Assembly (NCBI GenBank): GCA_016706865.1
Contig: JADJIS010000003.1
Span: forward strand, 2,108,001 to 2,172,000
Reading direction: 5' to 3'
Origin: Bacteroidota bacterium
GTDB taxonomy: Bacteria > Bacteroidota > Bacteroidia > Chitinophagales > BACL12
DNA: 64,000 nt
Under the pieces are notes generated by a model. The model searched no databases and was not told where the DNA came from. It saw nothing but the letters and a program-made list of their open reading frames with translations. Below, piece by piece: positions 45,681 through 54,601 of the stretch. The translations under genes and the position numbers were made by a program. Numbering within the stretch: the stretch's first letter is position 1; each line of letters starts with the position of its first letter.

Positions 45681-48600
45681 TTATTCAAATTTAAGATCAA
45701 GTGCTAATCCGCGTAATTCATGAACCAATACATTGAATGATTCCGGAATTGACGGTGTTGGCATATTTTCTCCTTTAACGATAGACTCATAAGTTTTTGC
45801 ACGTCCAACGATATCATCTGATTTCACAGTAAGTAATTCCTGTAAAATTGTAGATGCACCGTAAGCTTCCAATGCCCAAACCTCCATCTCACCAAAACGC
45901 TGACCTCCGAACTGTGCTTTACCGCCCAGTGGTTGTTGTGTAATAAGTGAATATGGTCCGATAGAACGAGCATGCATTTTATCATCAACCATGTGATTAA
46001 GTTTTATCATATAGATAACACCAACCGTGGCTTTTTGATGGAAACGCACTCCTGTTTCACCATCGTGAAGATAAGTACTACCTAATTCAGGTAATTCTGC
46101 CTTTTTGATATAGCTCTCAATTTCATTTAAACTTGCACCATCAAAGATCGGGGTGGCGAATTTAACGCCGAGTTTAATACCTGCCCAACCTAAAACGGTT
46201 TCGTAGATCTGCCCTAAATTCATACGTGAAGGTACACCAAGCGGATTCAATACGATATCTACCGGTGTTCCATCTTCCAGGAAAGGCATATCTTCATGAC
46301 GAACAATTCTTGCTACGATACCTTTATTACCATGACGACCTGCTAATTTATCACCAACACGTAATTTACGTTTGTTTGCAATAAATACTTTTGCAAGTTT
46401 GATAACTCCGGTAGGTAGTTCATCACCAACGCTGATATTAAATTTCTCGCGTTTGTAACGACCTAATTCTTCGTTCACTTTAATTCCGAAATTGTGCAAG
46501 GTCATACGAACCATATCATCTGTTTCAGCTTCACCTGTCCAGTTGTACGGATCAATACTATCGTAACTAATTCCTTCTAAGATCTTAACATTGAATTTAG
46601 TTTTTGCCGGAATTAATTCTTCTCTGTATGCTGTTTTTACACCTGCTGATTTTTTCTCTTTAAGGATGGTTGATAATTTATCGATCAATATTGTCCTTAA
46701 TTCGTCCAATGCACGTGAATGTTCCTTTTCTAATTTTTCAAGCGCTATTTTTTCTCTTGCCTTCGCGTTCTTATCTTTTTTAGCTCTTGCGAAAAGTTTT
46801 TTATCAATAACAGTTCCTTCAATTGATGGCGGAACTTTTAGAGATGCATCTTTAACATCACCTGCTTTATCACCGAAGATCGCGCGCAATAATTTTTCTT
46901 CCGGAGTAGGATCAGTTTCTCCTTTCGGAGTAATTTTTCCAATTAATATATCTCCTTCTTTTACATGCGCACCTAAACGGATAACACCATTTGCATCGAG
47001 ATCTTTAGTTGCTTCTTCCGAAACGTTTGGAATATCAGAAGTTAATTCTTCTTCACCCAATTTTGTATCGCGCACTTCCAATTCAAATTCTTCAATCTGA
47101 ATAGAAGTAAATAAGTCTTCGCGCACAACACGTTCAGAAATTACGATAGCATCCTCGAAATTGTATCCTTTCCACGGCATGAATGCCACTTTAAGGTTAG
47201 TTCCAAGTGCCAGTTCGCCACCTTCTGTTCCGTATCCTTCGCATAAAACTTCTCCTTCAGAAACTCTTTGTCCTTTCACAACAATTGGACGCAAATTGAT
47301 ACAAGTACTCTGGTTAGTTTTTTTGAATTTACGCAGTTTATAAACACGGCGATTATCTTCAAAACTTACCAATTGATCATTTTCGCCTTTATCGTAGCGG
47401 ATGATGATCTCATTTGCATCTACATATTCTACAACACCGTTTCCTTCAGCATTTACGAGCATTTTTGAATCGGATGCAACTTTTTCTTCCAAACCGGTAC
47501 CAACTACAGGTGATTGTGGCTTGATAAGCGGCACAGCCTGACGTTGCATGTTTGAACCCATCAATGCACGGTTGGCATCATCGTGTTCAAGGAAAGGAAT
47601 TAAAGATGCAGAAACACCAACGATCTGATTAGGTGCAACATCCATGAACTGAACTTTTTCCGGTTCAAATTCGAGGAATTCACCTTGTTCGCGGCCTTTT
47701 ATTTTATTGATCAGGAAATTTCCTTTTTCATCAAGAGGAACGTTTGCCTGAGCAATTACAAAATGATCTTCATCGTCGGCATTCATATAGGATATTTCAC
47801 CTTTTATGTCTACTCTTCCATTTTCAACCTTGCGGTAAGGAGTTTCGATAAAGCCCATTCTGTTGATCTTAGCATGAACACACAATGTAGAGATCAAACC
47901 GATGTTTGGTCCTTCCGGGGTTTCGATGGTACACAAACGGCCATAATGGCTATAATGCACGTCACGAACCTCAAATCCGGCGCGTTCACGACTCAAACCA
48001 CCTGGTCCGAGCGCGGAAATACGACGTTTGTGCGTTATCTCCGCCAATGGATTCACCTGATCCAAAAACTGGCTCAGCTGACTTGTTCCAAAGAAAGAGT
48101 TGATAACAGAAGACAAAGTTCTTGCATTGATCAATTCGATAGGGGTGAACACTTCGTTATCACGCACATTCATACGCTCACGAATTGTTCTTGCCATTCT
48201 CGCAAGACCAACACCAAACTGCGCATACAATTGTTCACCAACTGTACGAACTCTTCTGTTGCTCAAGTGATCGATATCATCAACTTCCGCTTTATTATTC
48301 GAAAGTTCCACCAAATAACGGATGATTGCAATGATATCATCTTTTGTTAAAACCTTGGTCTCAACAGGAATATGGTGGTGATTTAATTTCTGATTGATCT
48401 TATATCTACCAACTTCCCCAAGATCGTAGCGTTTATCGGAAAAGAATAATTTTTCGATAATACCGCGAGCTGTTTCATCATCTGGTGGTTCTGCACCACG
48501 CAATTGGCGATAAATATGTTGAACGGCTTCCAACTCAGAGTTAGAAACGTCTTTTTGTAAAGTATTGAGGATGATCCCGTAATCTACAGTAACATCATCG

Positions 48601-49502
48601 CGGGTAAGAATTACTTTAGGAACTGCAGTTTCCAATATCTGCGGGATATTATCTGCGCTGAGTTCAGTATCTCTTTCCAGGATAACTTCGTTACGTTCGA
48701 TGGAAACAACTTCTCCTGTATCTTCATCCACGAAATCTTCGCGCCATGTTTTAAGAACACGGGCAGCTAGTTTTCTTCCGATGTGTTTGCGGAGCGTTTT
48801 CTCGTCAGCCTTTACTTCTTCAGCGAGGCCGAAAAGTTCCAATATGTCTTTATCAGAATCGTATCCGATGGCACGTAATAATGTAGTAACCGGGAATTTC
48901 TTCTTACGGTCGATATACGCATACATTACGTTATTAATATCGGTAGCAAATTCCATCCAGGCTCCTTTAAAAGGAATTACGCGGGCCGAAAATATTTTCG
49001 TTCCGTTTGGATGGATGGATTGTCCGAAAAATACACCCGGAGATCTGTGTAACTGAGAAACAACGATACGTTCGGCACCATTAATAATAAAGGTTCCTTT
49101 CGGAGTCATGTAAGGGATGTTTCCTAAGAATACATCCTGTACAATTGTCTGAAAATCGATATGTTCTTCATCGTTACAGGAAAGGCGGAGTTTTGCTTTA
49201 AGCGGTACGCTATAAGTAAGACCACGTTCCATACATTCCTCCATAGAATACCTTGGAGGATCTATAAAATAGTCAAGAAATTCCAGCACGAAAATACTGC
49301 GGGCATCTGTGATCGGGAAGTTTTCAGTAAACACCCGGTACAGGCCTTCAGACCTTCTGTTTTCAGAAGTTGTCTCCAGCTGAAAAAAGTCTTTGAACGA
49401 TTTTACTTGTATGTCTAATAGGTCTGGATAAGTACCTGCTCTTTTTATTTTTCCGAAATTTACCCTTTCAGGTTTTCTGGTAATTGCAGTAGATTTTGGC
49501 AT
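45681..49502 (-). CDS. rpoB: DNA-directed RNA polymerase subunit beta
   Basis: This 1273-residue subunit forms part of the RNA polymerase active site. The rifampicin-binding segment reads SQLSQFLDQVNPLAEITHKR followed by RISALGPGG. It keeps the Gln, Asp, His, Arg and Ser residues whose loss gives resistance, so the protein should be rifampicin-type sensitive at these positions. DQVNP replaces the DQNNP of Escherichia coli. Other conserved parts are NIGLISTLCVHAKINRMG, GYNFEDAIVISER and the C-terminal KAQFGGQRFGEMEVWALEAYGA. It lies between rplL and rpoC, with a stem-loop in the rplL-rpoB gap. Confidence 0.99.
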   Translation of the reverse strand: MPKSTAITRKPERVNFGKIKRAGTYPDLLDIQVKSFKDFFQLETTSENRRSEGLYRVFTENFPITDARSIFVLEFLDYFIDPPRYSMEECMERGLTYSVPLKAKLRLSCNDEEHIDFQTIVQDVFLGNIPYMTPKGTFIINGAERIVVSQLHRSPGVFFGQSIHPNGTKIFSARVIPFKGAWMEFATDINNVMYAYIDRKKKFPVTTLLRAIGYDSDKDILELFGLAEEVKADEKTLRKHIGRKLAARVLKTWREDFVDEDTGEVVSIERNEVILERDTELSADNIPQILETAVPKVILTRDDVTVDYGIILNTLQKDVSNSELEAVQHIYRQLRGAEPPDDETARGIIEKLFFSDKRYDLGEVGRYKINQKLNHHHIPVETKVLTKDDIIAIIRYLVELSNNKAEVDDIDHLSNRRVRTVGEQLYAQFGVGLARMARTIRERMNVRDNEVFTPIELINARTLSSVINSFFGTSQLSQFLDQVNPLAEITHKRRISALGPGGLSRERAGFEVRDVHYSHYGRLCTIETPEGPNIGLISTLCVHAKINRMGFIETPYRKVENGRVDIKGEISYMNADDEDHFVIAQANVPLDEKGNFLINKIKGREQGEFLEFEPEKVQFMDVAPNQIVGVSASLIPFLEHDDANRALMGSNMQRQAVPLIKPQSPVVGTGLEEKVASDSKMLVNAEGNGVVEYVDANEIIIRYDKGENDQLVSFEDNRRVYKLRKFKKTNQSTCINLRPIVVKGQRVSEGEVLCEGYGTEGGELALGTNLKVAFMPWKGYNFEDAIVISERVVREDLFTSIQIEEFELEVRDTKLGEEELTSDIPNVSEEATKDLDANGVIRLGAHVKEGDILIGKITPKGETDPTPEEKLLRAIFGDKAGDVKDASLKVPPSIEGTVIDKKLFARAKKDKNAKAREKIALEKLEKEHSRALDELRTILIDKLSTILKEKKSAGVKTAYREELIPAKTKFNVKILEGISYDSIDPYNWTGEAETDDMVRMTLHNFGIKVNEELGRYKREKFNISVGDELPTGVIKLAKVFIANKRKLRVGDKLAGRHGNKGIVARIVRHEDMPFLEDGTPVDIVLNPLGVPSRMNLGQIYETVLGWAGIKLGVKFATPIFDGASLNEIESYIKKAELPELGSTYLHDGETGVRFHQKATVGVIYMIKLNHMVDDKMHARSIGPYSLITQQPLGGKAQFGGQRFGEMEVWALEAYGASTILQELLTVKSDDIVGRAKTYESIVKGENMPTPSIPESFNVLVHELRGLALDLKFE

Positions 49503-49538
49503 ACAATATCAAAGCTTTGATAACACTAAATAAGTAAA

Positions 49539-49568
49539 AGACTATCCACCTGTACGGCGGATTAGTCT
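49539..49568 (-). promoter_or_regulatory. Stem-loop in the rplL-rpoB gap (attenuator or RNA-processing site candidate)
   Basis: On the minus strand AGACTAATCCGCC pairs with GGTGGATAGTCT around a short loop, about 12 bp with one bulge. A second, weaker hairpin (TTCCGA / TCGGAA) lies at 49579-49596. In Escherichia coli the same gap holds an attenuator and an RNase III site. There is no U-tract here. Confidence 0.5.
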
Positions 49569-49612
49569 ATTTTAAATTTTCCGAATTGAATCGGAACGAA
49601 CTTTTGCAAAGA

Positions 49613-49996
49613 TTATTTAATCTCTACTTCAGCACCAGCTTCTTGAAGCTGCTTAGCGATATCATCAGCAGTTGCTTTATCTACGCCTTCTTTAACCGGC
49701 TTCGGAGCAGCATCTACTAGATCTTTAGCTTCTTTCAAGCCAAGACCAGTTAGATCTTTTACGATTTTCACTACGGATAATTTAGCAGCACCTGCATTTT
49801 TAAGAATTACGTCGAAAGCAGTTTTTTCTGCTACAGCATCAGCACCGGCACCGGCTCCACCACCACCTGCAACCATTACGGCAGCAGCAGCAGCTGGTTC
49901 GATACCATATTCATCTTTAAGAATTTTTGCCAGTTCATTAACCTCTTTTACAGTTAAGCTTACTAACTTTTCTGCAAATTCTTTTAATTCAGCCAT
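49613..49996 (-). CDS. rplL: 50S ribosomal protein L7/L12
   Basis: The 127-residue protein has the N-terminal dimerisation helices (ELKEFAEKLVSLTVKEVNELAKIL), an Ala/Gly-rich hinge and the C-terminal factor-binding domain (EKTAFDVILKNAGAAKLSVVKIVKDLTGLGLKEAKDLVD). The dimers form the flexible ribosomal stalk that recruits EF-Tu and EF-G. It is next in order after rplJ, 44 bases apart, as in nearly all bacteria. Confidence 0.99.
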   Translation of the reverse strand: MAELKEFAEKLVSLTVKEVNELAKILKDEYGIEPAAAAAVMVAGGGGAGAGADAVAEKTAFDVILKNAGAAKLSVVKIVKDLTGLGLKEAKDLVDAAPKPVKEGVDKATADDIAKQLQEAGAEVEIK

Positions 49997-50040
49997 TGAT
50001 TTAAGTTTTTATTGATTTAGAAAAATTGTTAATTAATTAT

Positions 50041-50574
50041 TTATGATTTGTCTTCTCTTTCAGAGAGTGTTTTAACGATACCTGCAAGTTTTTTCTCACC
50101 TGATAATAGGGCAGAAATAACATTTTTAGCCGGAGATTGTAATAAACCGATGATCTCGCCAATAAGTTCTTCTTTGCTCTTAAGGTTGATCAGTGATTCG
50201 AGTGTGTCATCGCCAATGAATACATCTGCGCCAACATAAGCACCTTTTAAAAGTGGTTTTTCTTTCGCATTGTCTTTGCGGAATTTGCTGATAAGTTTAG
50301 CGGGTTCATTGGATGATTCGCTGAACATTACAGAAGTTTCGCCATGCAAGAGTTCGAATAGTTTTTCATATTTATCTCCATGAGCTTCAAAAGCTTTGCG
50401 GAGTAAAGTATTTTTAACCACTTCGTATTTTACACCTCTTTCGAAGCATAATCTTCTCAGTTTATTTACATCAGCCACGTTTAATGTGGATGCATCTGTA
50501 AGATAAAAGTTATCATATTTTGATACCTTTTCCTTAAGGTCCTCAATTACGGCTGATTTTTGTTCTTTGTTCAT
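50041..50574 (-). CDS. rplJ: 50S ribosomal protein L10
   Basis: The 177-residue protein anchors L7/L12 dimers to the 23S rRNA stalk base. The N-terminal half (NKEQKSAVIEDLKEKVSKYDNFYLTD and VKNTLLRKAFEAHG) is the rRNA-binding domain, and the C-terminal helix carries the L12 sites. In model bacteria L10 binds its own mRNA leader; only 24 bases separate it from rplA here, so any leader structure would lie within rplA. Confidence 0.98.
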   Translation of the reverse strand: MNKEQKSAVIEDLKEKVSKYDNFYLTDASTLNVADVNKLRRLCFERGVKYEVVKNTLLRKAFEAHGDKYEKLFELLHGETSVMFSESSNEPAKLISKFRKDNAKEKPLLKGAYVGADVFIGDDTLESLINLKSKEELIGEIIGLLQSPAKNVISALLSGEKKLAGIVKTLSEREDKS

Positions 50575-50598
50575 CTTGTATAAATTACGATGATAGAA

Positions 50599-51297
50599 TT
50601 AATGAATATCTAATACTGTTTTCGGGTCAATGGAAATACCGGGACTCATAGTACTAGCCATTGTAATGCTTCTGAAATATGCTCCTTTTGCAGAAGAAGG
50701 TTTCAATTTTGCCAGAGCTTTGATCAGTTCTTCACTGTTCTCAGCTATCTGACTAACGTCGAAAGAAATTCTTCCTATAGAGGAGTGGATGATTCCGTAT
50801 TTATCAACTTTGAAGGCAACTTTACCTTTTTTAACCTCGGTAATAGCGATTCCAACATCATTGGTTACAGTTCCTACTTTTGGGTTAGGCATTAAGTTTC
50901 TTGGTCCTAATACACGTCCTAATTTCGCGATCTTTGGCATTACGGAAGGAGTTGCAATAACTACATCCATATCGATCCAACCTGCAGAAATTTTATCTAC
51001 ATATTCATCGAGTCCAACGTAATCGGCTCCTGCTTTTCTAGCTTCGTCCTCTTTATCCGGAGTACACAATACAAGTACCTTTTTATCTCTACCGGTTCCA
51101 TGAGGAAGGGCGGTTGTTCCTCTTATCGCCTGATCGGCTTTACGAGGATCGATTCCCAATCTCACATGCAGGTCTACTGATGCATTGAACTTGCAGGTTG
51201 TTGCTTTTTTTACAAGTTCAGCAGCTTCCTTCAACGAATATAGTTTGTTGGAGTCAACTAATGCCTGAACCTTTTTTCTGTTCTTTGTAAGTTTCAC
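50599..51297 (-). CDS. rplA: 50S ribosomal protein L1
   Basis: The 232-residue protein is the L1 stalk protein, important for E-site tRNA release. Characteristic segments are LTKNRKKVQALVDSNKLYSLKEAAELVKK, FNASVDLHVRLGIDPRKADQ, TALPHGTGRDKKVLV, ATPSVMPKIAKLGRVLGPRNLMPNPK and SSAKGAYFRSITMASTMSPG. It follows rplK by 21 bases in the usual order. Confidence 0.99.
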   Translation of the reverse strand: MKLTKNRKKVQALVDSNKLYSLKEAAELVKKATTCKFNASVDLHVRLGIDPRKADQAIRGTTALPHGTGRDKKVLVLCTPDKEDEARKAGADYVGLDEYVDKISAGWIDMDVVIATPSVMPKIAKLGRVLGPRNLMPNPKVGTVTNDVGIAITEVKKGKVAFKVDKYGIIHSSIGRISFDVSQIAENSEELIKALAKLKPSSAKGAYFRSITMASTMSPGISIDPKTVLDIH

Positions 51298-51318
51298 TTC
51301 TTATATTTTTTTAGTTGA

Positions 51319-51765
51319 CTAATTATTCATCCAGGGTGCCTGTCCTGTAACATTTATACCCATACTGCGGGCAGTTCCTGCTATCATTTTCATAGCACTG
51401 TCGATTGTAAAACAATTAAGATCCGGCATTTTTTCAGCTGCGATGGTTTGCACCTGATCCCAGGAAATTGTTCCTACTTTATTGCGGTTTGGTTCAGCGG
51501 AGCCTTTTTGTTTTTTAGTGGCTTCCAGAATAAGGATAGCAGCAGGAGGTGTTTTAATGATAAACTCGAAAGATTTATCTTTATACACTGTGATCACTAC
51601 CGGTAATACCTTACCCATTCTATCTTGAGTTCTTGCATTGAATTGTTTGCAGAACTCCATGATATTGATTCCTTTAGAACCTAAAGCAGGACCGATTGGT
51701 GGGGCAGGGTTCGCCTGTCCTCCTTTAACCTGCAGTTTTACATACGTTTGAATTTCTTTCGCCAT
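51319..51765 (-). CDS. rplK: 50S ribosomal protein L11
   Basis: The 148-residue protein of the GTPase-associated centre binds 23S rRNA helices 43/44 and modulates EF-G and RelA. The conserved N-terminal proline-rich region QVKGGQANPAPPIGPALGSKG and the C-terminal rRNA-binding domain ending in GTARSMGINV are intact. The gap to nusG is a single base. Confidence 0.99.
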   Translation of the reverse strand: MAKEIQTYVKLQVKGGQANPAPPIGPALGSKGINIMEFCKQFNARTQDRMGKVLPVVITVYKDKSFEFIIKTPPAAILILEATKKQKGSAEPNRNKVGTISWDQVQTIAAEKMPDLNCFTIDSAMKMIAGTARSMGINVTGQAPWMNN

Positions 51766-51766
51766 A

Positions 51767-52315
51767 TCAGCTTACTTTTTCTACCTGTGCAAAATTTAGT
51801 TCCACAGGTGTTTTTCTACCAAATATTTTAACAATAACTTTTACTTTTTTCTTATCCTCGTGCACTTCATCAACATTACCAAGGAATTCGTTGAAAGGTC
51901 CGTCAACAATTTTCACCGTTTCACCTATAATAAACGGTTCGTTCATTGCTTTTCCTTCTTCACTCATTTCGTCGATCTTACCTAAGATCCTGTTCACTTC
52001 ATTTCTTCTGAGTGCAATTGGATTTTCTTTTCCCAAAAAGTGAATAACACCCGTAACATTTGTAACGGTTTGAATAATATCATGTGTCATTTTACCTTCT
52101 GTAGCTTCAATCAGGATATAACCCGGCAAAGAGTTTTTTTCATGAATTACCTTTTTGCCATTTTTGATCTTGTATATCTTCTCCGTAGGAACCACAATTT
52201 GTGAAACCACATGATCATAACTTAATCGCTTAAGTTGCTGATCGATATAGTCTTTCAACTTGCGTTCCTTACCACTAATCACCCTTAATACATACCATTT
52301 TTTATCCTCTGACAT
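51767..52315 (-). CDS. nusG: Transcription termination/antitermination factor NusG
   Basis: The 182-residue protein has the NGN domain at the N-terminus (KKWYVLRVISGKERKLKDYI, PGYILIEA) and a C-terminal KOW domain (GETVKIVDGPFNEFLGNVDEV). NusG binds RNA polymerase and couples transcription to Rho or to the ribosome. This is the housekeeping copy, identified by its location between secE and rplK. The NGN linker is slightly extended, as is common in the phylum. Confidence 0.98.
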   Translation of the reverse strand: MSEDKKWYVLRVISGKERKLKDYIDQQLKRLSYDHVVSQIVVPTEKIYKIKNGKKVIHEKNSLPGYILIEATEGKMTHDIIQTVTNVTGVIHFLGKENPIALRRNEVNRILGKIDEMSEEGKAMNEPFIIGETVKIVDGPFNEFLGNVDEVHEDKKKVKVIVKIFGRKTPVELNFAQVEKVS

Positions 52316-52335
52316 ACAGTTACGCGATTAAGTGG

Positions 52336-52530
52336 TTAATTGAACAATCCATAATATAAGTCGAGCAATTCTTTAGAGGAAAAATCCATAAAAAAAACTA
52401 CTATCGACAAAATCAGAAAAGTAACAAGCACCAATTGCGTACTTGCCTGAAGTTCTTGCCATGTTGGCCAACTTACTTTGAACCTCAGTTCCTGATATGC
52501 TTCGCTTATAAATGCTTTTAGCTTATTCAT
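52336..52530 (-). CDS. secE: Protein translocase subunit SecE
   Basis: The 64-residue protein is the short form of SecE: an amphipathic N-terminal helix with ELRFKVSWPTWQELQAS and one transmembrane segment (LVLVTFLILSIVVFFMDF). It stabilises SecY in the inner membrane. It sits between tRNA-Trp and nusG, 20 bases before the latter. Confidence 0.97.
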   Translation of the reverse strand: MNKLKAFISEAYQELRFKVSWPTWQELQASTQLVLVTFLILSIVVFFMDFSSKELLDLYYGLFN

Positions 52531-52545
52531 TTTTCATTTTTATTG

Positions 52546-52618
52546 CACGGGTGGAGAGGCTCGAACTCCCAGCCTACGGTTTTGGAGACCGCCACTCTAC
52601 CAATTGAGCTACACCCGT
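52546..52618 (-). tRNA. trnW: tRNA-Trp (anticodon CCA)
   Basis: Cloverleaf on the minus strand with acceptor ACGGGTG / CACCCGT, anticodon loop CTCCAAA and T-loop GTTCGAG. The discriminator base is G, typical of bacterial tRNA-Trp. CCA is not encoded. It lies between tuf and secE, a common bacterial position. Confidence 0.97.
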
Positions 52619-52624
52619 ATGGGC

Positions 52625-52654
52625 GGAAAATCCGCTTTTCCGGGCGGATTTTCC
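52625..52654 (-). promoter_or_regulatory. Perfect 11-bp hairpin between tuf and tRNA-Trp
   Basis: GGAAAATCCGC and GCGGATTTTCC separated by an eight-base loop. It begins seven bases after the tuf stop and ends just before tRNA-Trp. No poly-U follows, so RNA processing or weak attenuation is more likely than full termination. Confidence 0.6.
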
Positions 52655-52661
52655 AATTTTA

Positions 52662-53849
52662 TTATTTTAAAATTTCAGTTACCTGACCTGCACCTACGGT
52701 TCTACCGCCTTCGCGAATTGCGAAACGAAGATTTTTTTCCATAGCGATCGGATAAATGAGTTTAACTGTCATTGTGATATTATCACCTGGCATAACCATT
52801 TCCACTCCTTCCGGTAAAGTGATCTCACCTGTAACGTCAGTTGTACGGAAATAGAATTGAGGGCGATATTTATTAAAGAATGGAGTGTGACGTCCACCTT
52901 CTTCTTTTTTCAAAACGTAAGTTTCGCATTTGAATTCAGTGTGCGGAGTTACAGAACCCGGTTTGCAAATAACCATACCGCGACGCAGTTGGTCTTTTTC
53001 AATACCGCGTAATAATAAACCTGCATTATCACCAGCTTCACCGCGATCAAGGATCTTGCGGAACATCTCAACACCTGTTACGGTAGATTTCAATGATTCT
53101 GCTGTTAATCCGATGATATCCACTGATTCACCTGAGTTGATGATACCTCTTTCGATACGACCGGTTGCTACTGTTCCACGACCTGTGATCGAGAAAACGT
53201 CTTCAACTGGCATAAGGAATGGAAGATCAACTAATCTTGGAGGAATTGGAATATCTTTATCCACTGCAGCCATTAGATCAAGGATAGCTTGTTTTGAAGC
53301 AGCATCACCTTCTAACGCTTTTGTAGCAGAACCTTTGATAATAGAAATTGAATCACCTTTAAATCCGTAAAAACTTAAAAGATCACGAATTTCCATTTCC
53401 ACAAGTTCCAATAATTCCGGATCATCAACAAGGTCAACCTTATTCATGAAAACAACAATTTCAGGAACACCTACCTGACGAGCAAGAAGAATGTGTTCAC
53501 GTGTTTGAGGCATAGGACCATCAGTTGCAGCAACTACTAGAATAGCACCATCCATTTGAGCAGCACCTGTAACCATGTTTTTTACATAGTCGGCGTGACC
53601 AGGACAGTCAACGTGTGCATAGTGACGCGTTTCTGTTTGGTATTCAACGTGTGCGGTATTAATGGTAATACCTCTTTCTTTTTCTTCAGGTGCAGCATCG
53701 ATAGAATCATAATCTTTCTTCGTTGCAAGTCCTTTCTCAGAAAGTACATACGTGATTGCTGAAGTAAGAGTGGTTTTACCATGATCTACGTGACCGATTG
53801 TTCCGATATTCACGTGTGGTTTGCTACGATCAAATGTTTCTTTAGCCAT
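52662..53849 (-). CDS. tuf: Translation elongation factor Tu
   Basis: The 395-residue GTPase delivers aminoacyl-tRNA to the ribosome. G1 is GHVDHGKT (19-26), G3 is DCPGHADYV, G4 is NKVD, and the switch I region contains KERGITINTAHVEY. Domain II contains SITGRGTVATGRIERGI and domain III contains GGRHTPFFNKYRPQFYFRTTDVTG. All family features are intact. It is preceded by four tRNA genes and followed by tRNA-Trp, all on the same strand. Only this tuf copy is in the window. Confidence 0.99.
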   Translation of the reverse strand: MAKETFDRSKPHVNIGTIGHVDHGKTTLTSAITYVLSEKGLATKKDYDSIDAAPEEKERGITINTAHVEYQTETRHYAHVDCPGHADYVKNMVTGAAQMDGAILVVAATDGPMPQTREHILLARQVGVPEIVVFMNKVDLVDDPELLELVEMEIRDLLSFYGFKGDSISIIKGSATKALEGDAASKQAILDLMAAVDKDIPIPPRLVDLPFLMPVEDVFSITGRGTVATGRIERGIINSGESVDIIGLTAESLKSTVTGVEMFRKILDRGEAGDNAGLLLRGIEKDQLRRGMVICKPGSVTPHTEFKCETYVLKKEEGGRHTPFFNKYRPQFYFRTTDVTGEITLPEGVEMVMPGDNITMTVKLIYPIAMEKNLRFAIREGGRTVGAGQVTEILK

Positions 53850-53925
53850 TTTTATAAAATTTAATTTAGGTGTATTATTATTTAGTTTTTAAAATAATCT
53901 GTTTGTTATGCTTTACTATTATTTG

Positions 53926-53998
53926 AGCCAATGACCAGGTTCGAACTGGTGACCTCATCCTTACCATGGATGCGCTCTACCAACTGAGCTACATCGGC
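53926..53998 (-). tRNA. trnT: tRNA-Thr (anticodon GGT)
   Basis: Acceptor GCCGATG / CATTGGC, D-loop AGCTCAGTTGGTAGAGC, anticodon loop ATGGTAA and T-loop GTTCGAAC. It lies directly before tuf in transcription order, the thrT position of the Escherichia coli cluster. Confidence 0.96.
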
Positions 53999-54102
53999 GG
54001 TATTGATATCTGCTGAAAAATAATTTTCATTTGATATCAAAAGCCTGCTGATCCCATTTTCGACCTGGATCGAAAACTGATTTGCAGTCCACAATTGGTT
54101 TG

Positions 54103-54175
54103 AGCGGGAGACGAGACTCGAACCCGCGACTTTCAGCTTGGAAGGCTGACGCTCTACCAACTGAGCTACTCCCGC
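54103..54175 (-). tRNA. trnG: tRNA-Gly (anticodon TCC)
   Basis: Acceptor GCGGGAG / CTCCCGC, anticodon loop CTTCCAA, T-loop GTTCGAG and discriminator U. It is in the same relative place as glyT. Confidence 0.96.
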
Positions 54176-54298
54176 TTTTAATAATAATTTAATACATGCT
54201 GATAAAAATACGAAGACAGTGTTGCGATTAGAGATAGTAATCCCTAGCGACACACAGTATTCGGCGTATTTTATCAGTTTCAAAGAACTGATGGTTAG

Positions 54299-54381
54299 TG
54301 GGAAGAGGTGGATTCGAACCACCGTAGTCGTAAGACAGCAGATTTACAGTCTGCCCCATTTGGCCACTCTGGTATCTTCCC
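54299..54381 (-). tRNA. trnY: tRNA-Tyr (anticodon GTA)
   Basis: Class II tRNA of 83 bases with an extended variable arm. Acceptor GGGAAGA / TCTTCCC, anticodon loop CTGTAAA, T-loop GTTCGAAT and discriminator A. It is in the same relative place as tyrU. Confidence 0.96.
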
Positions 54382-54390
54382 TCCGCCTGG

Positions 54391-54463
54391 AGCCAATGGA
54401 CGGACTCGAACCGCCGACCTGCTGATTACAAATCAGCAGCTCTACCAACTGAGCTACATTGGC
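54391..54463 (-). tRNA. trnT: tRNA-Thr (anticodon TGT)
   Basis: Acceptor GCCAATG / CATTGGC, anticodon loop TTTGTAA, T-loop GTTCGAG. First tRNA of the cluster in transcription order, the thrU position. Confidence 0.96.
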
Positions 54464-54531
54464 CACTATACCAAAAAAATAATTTCAAAGAATTTTAACC
54501 CCATTTTCCCCTGATTATTGGAAAATGAGTG

Positions 54532-54539
54532 CAAATATA
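54532..54539 (-). promoter_or_regulatory. -7 promoter box TATATTTG for the tRNA-tuf transcript
   Basis: Exact TAnnTTTG match on the minus strand, in the gap between hpf and the first tRNA, about 70 bases before tRNA-Thr(TGT). Confidence 0.5.
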
Positions 54540-54601
54540 CGAAGCTTTTTAATTGAATGTGTAAAACTTTGAAAAAAATTGGAATGATTTTTTATTGCAG
54601 C

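Noticed and set aside
47685..48350. 221-codon frame antisense to rpoB
   Set aside because: Mirror of a highly conserved gene on the other strand; low-complexity composition and no domain. The same holds for antisense frames in rpoC and tuf.
50575..50598. L10 autoregulatory leader before rplJ
   Set aside because: The gap is only 24 bases and shows no structure by eye; a leader within rplA cannot be judged without folding.
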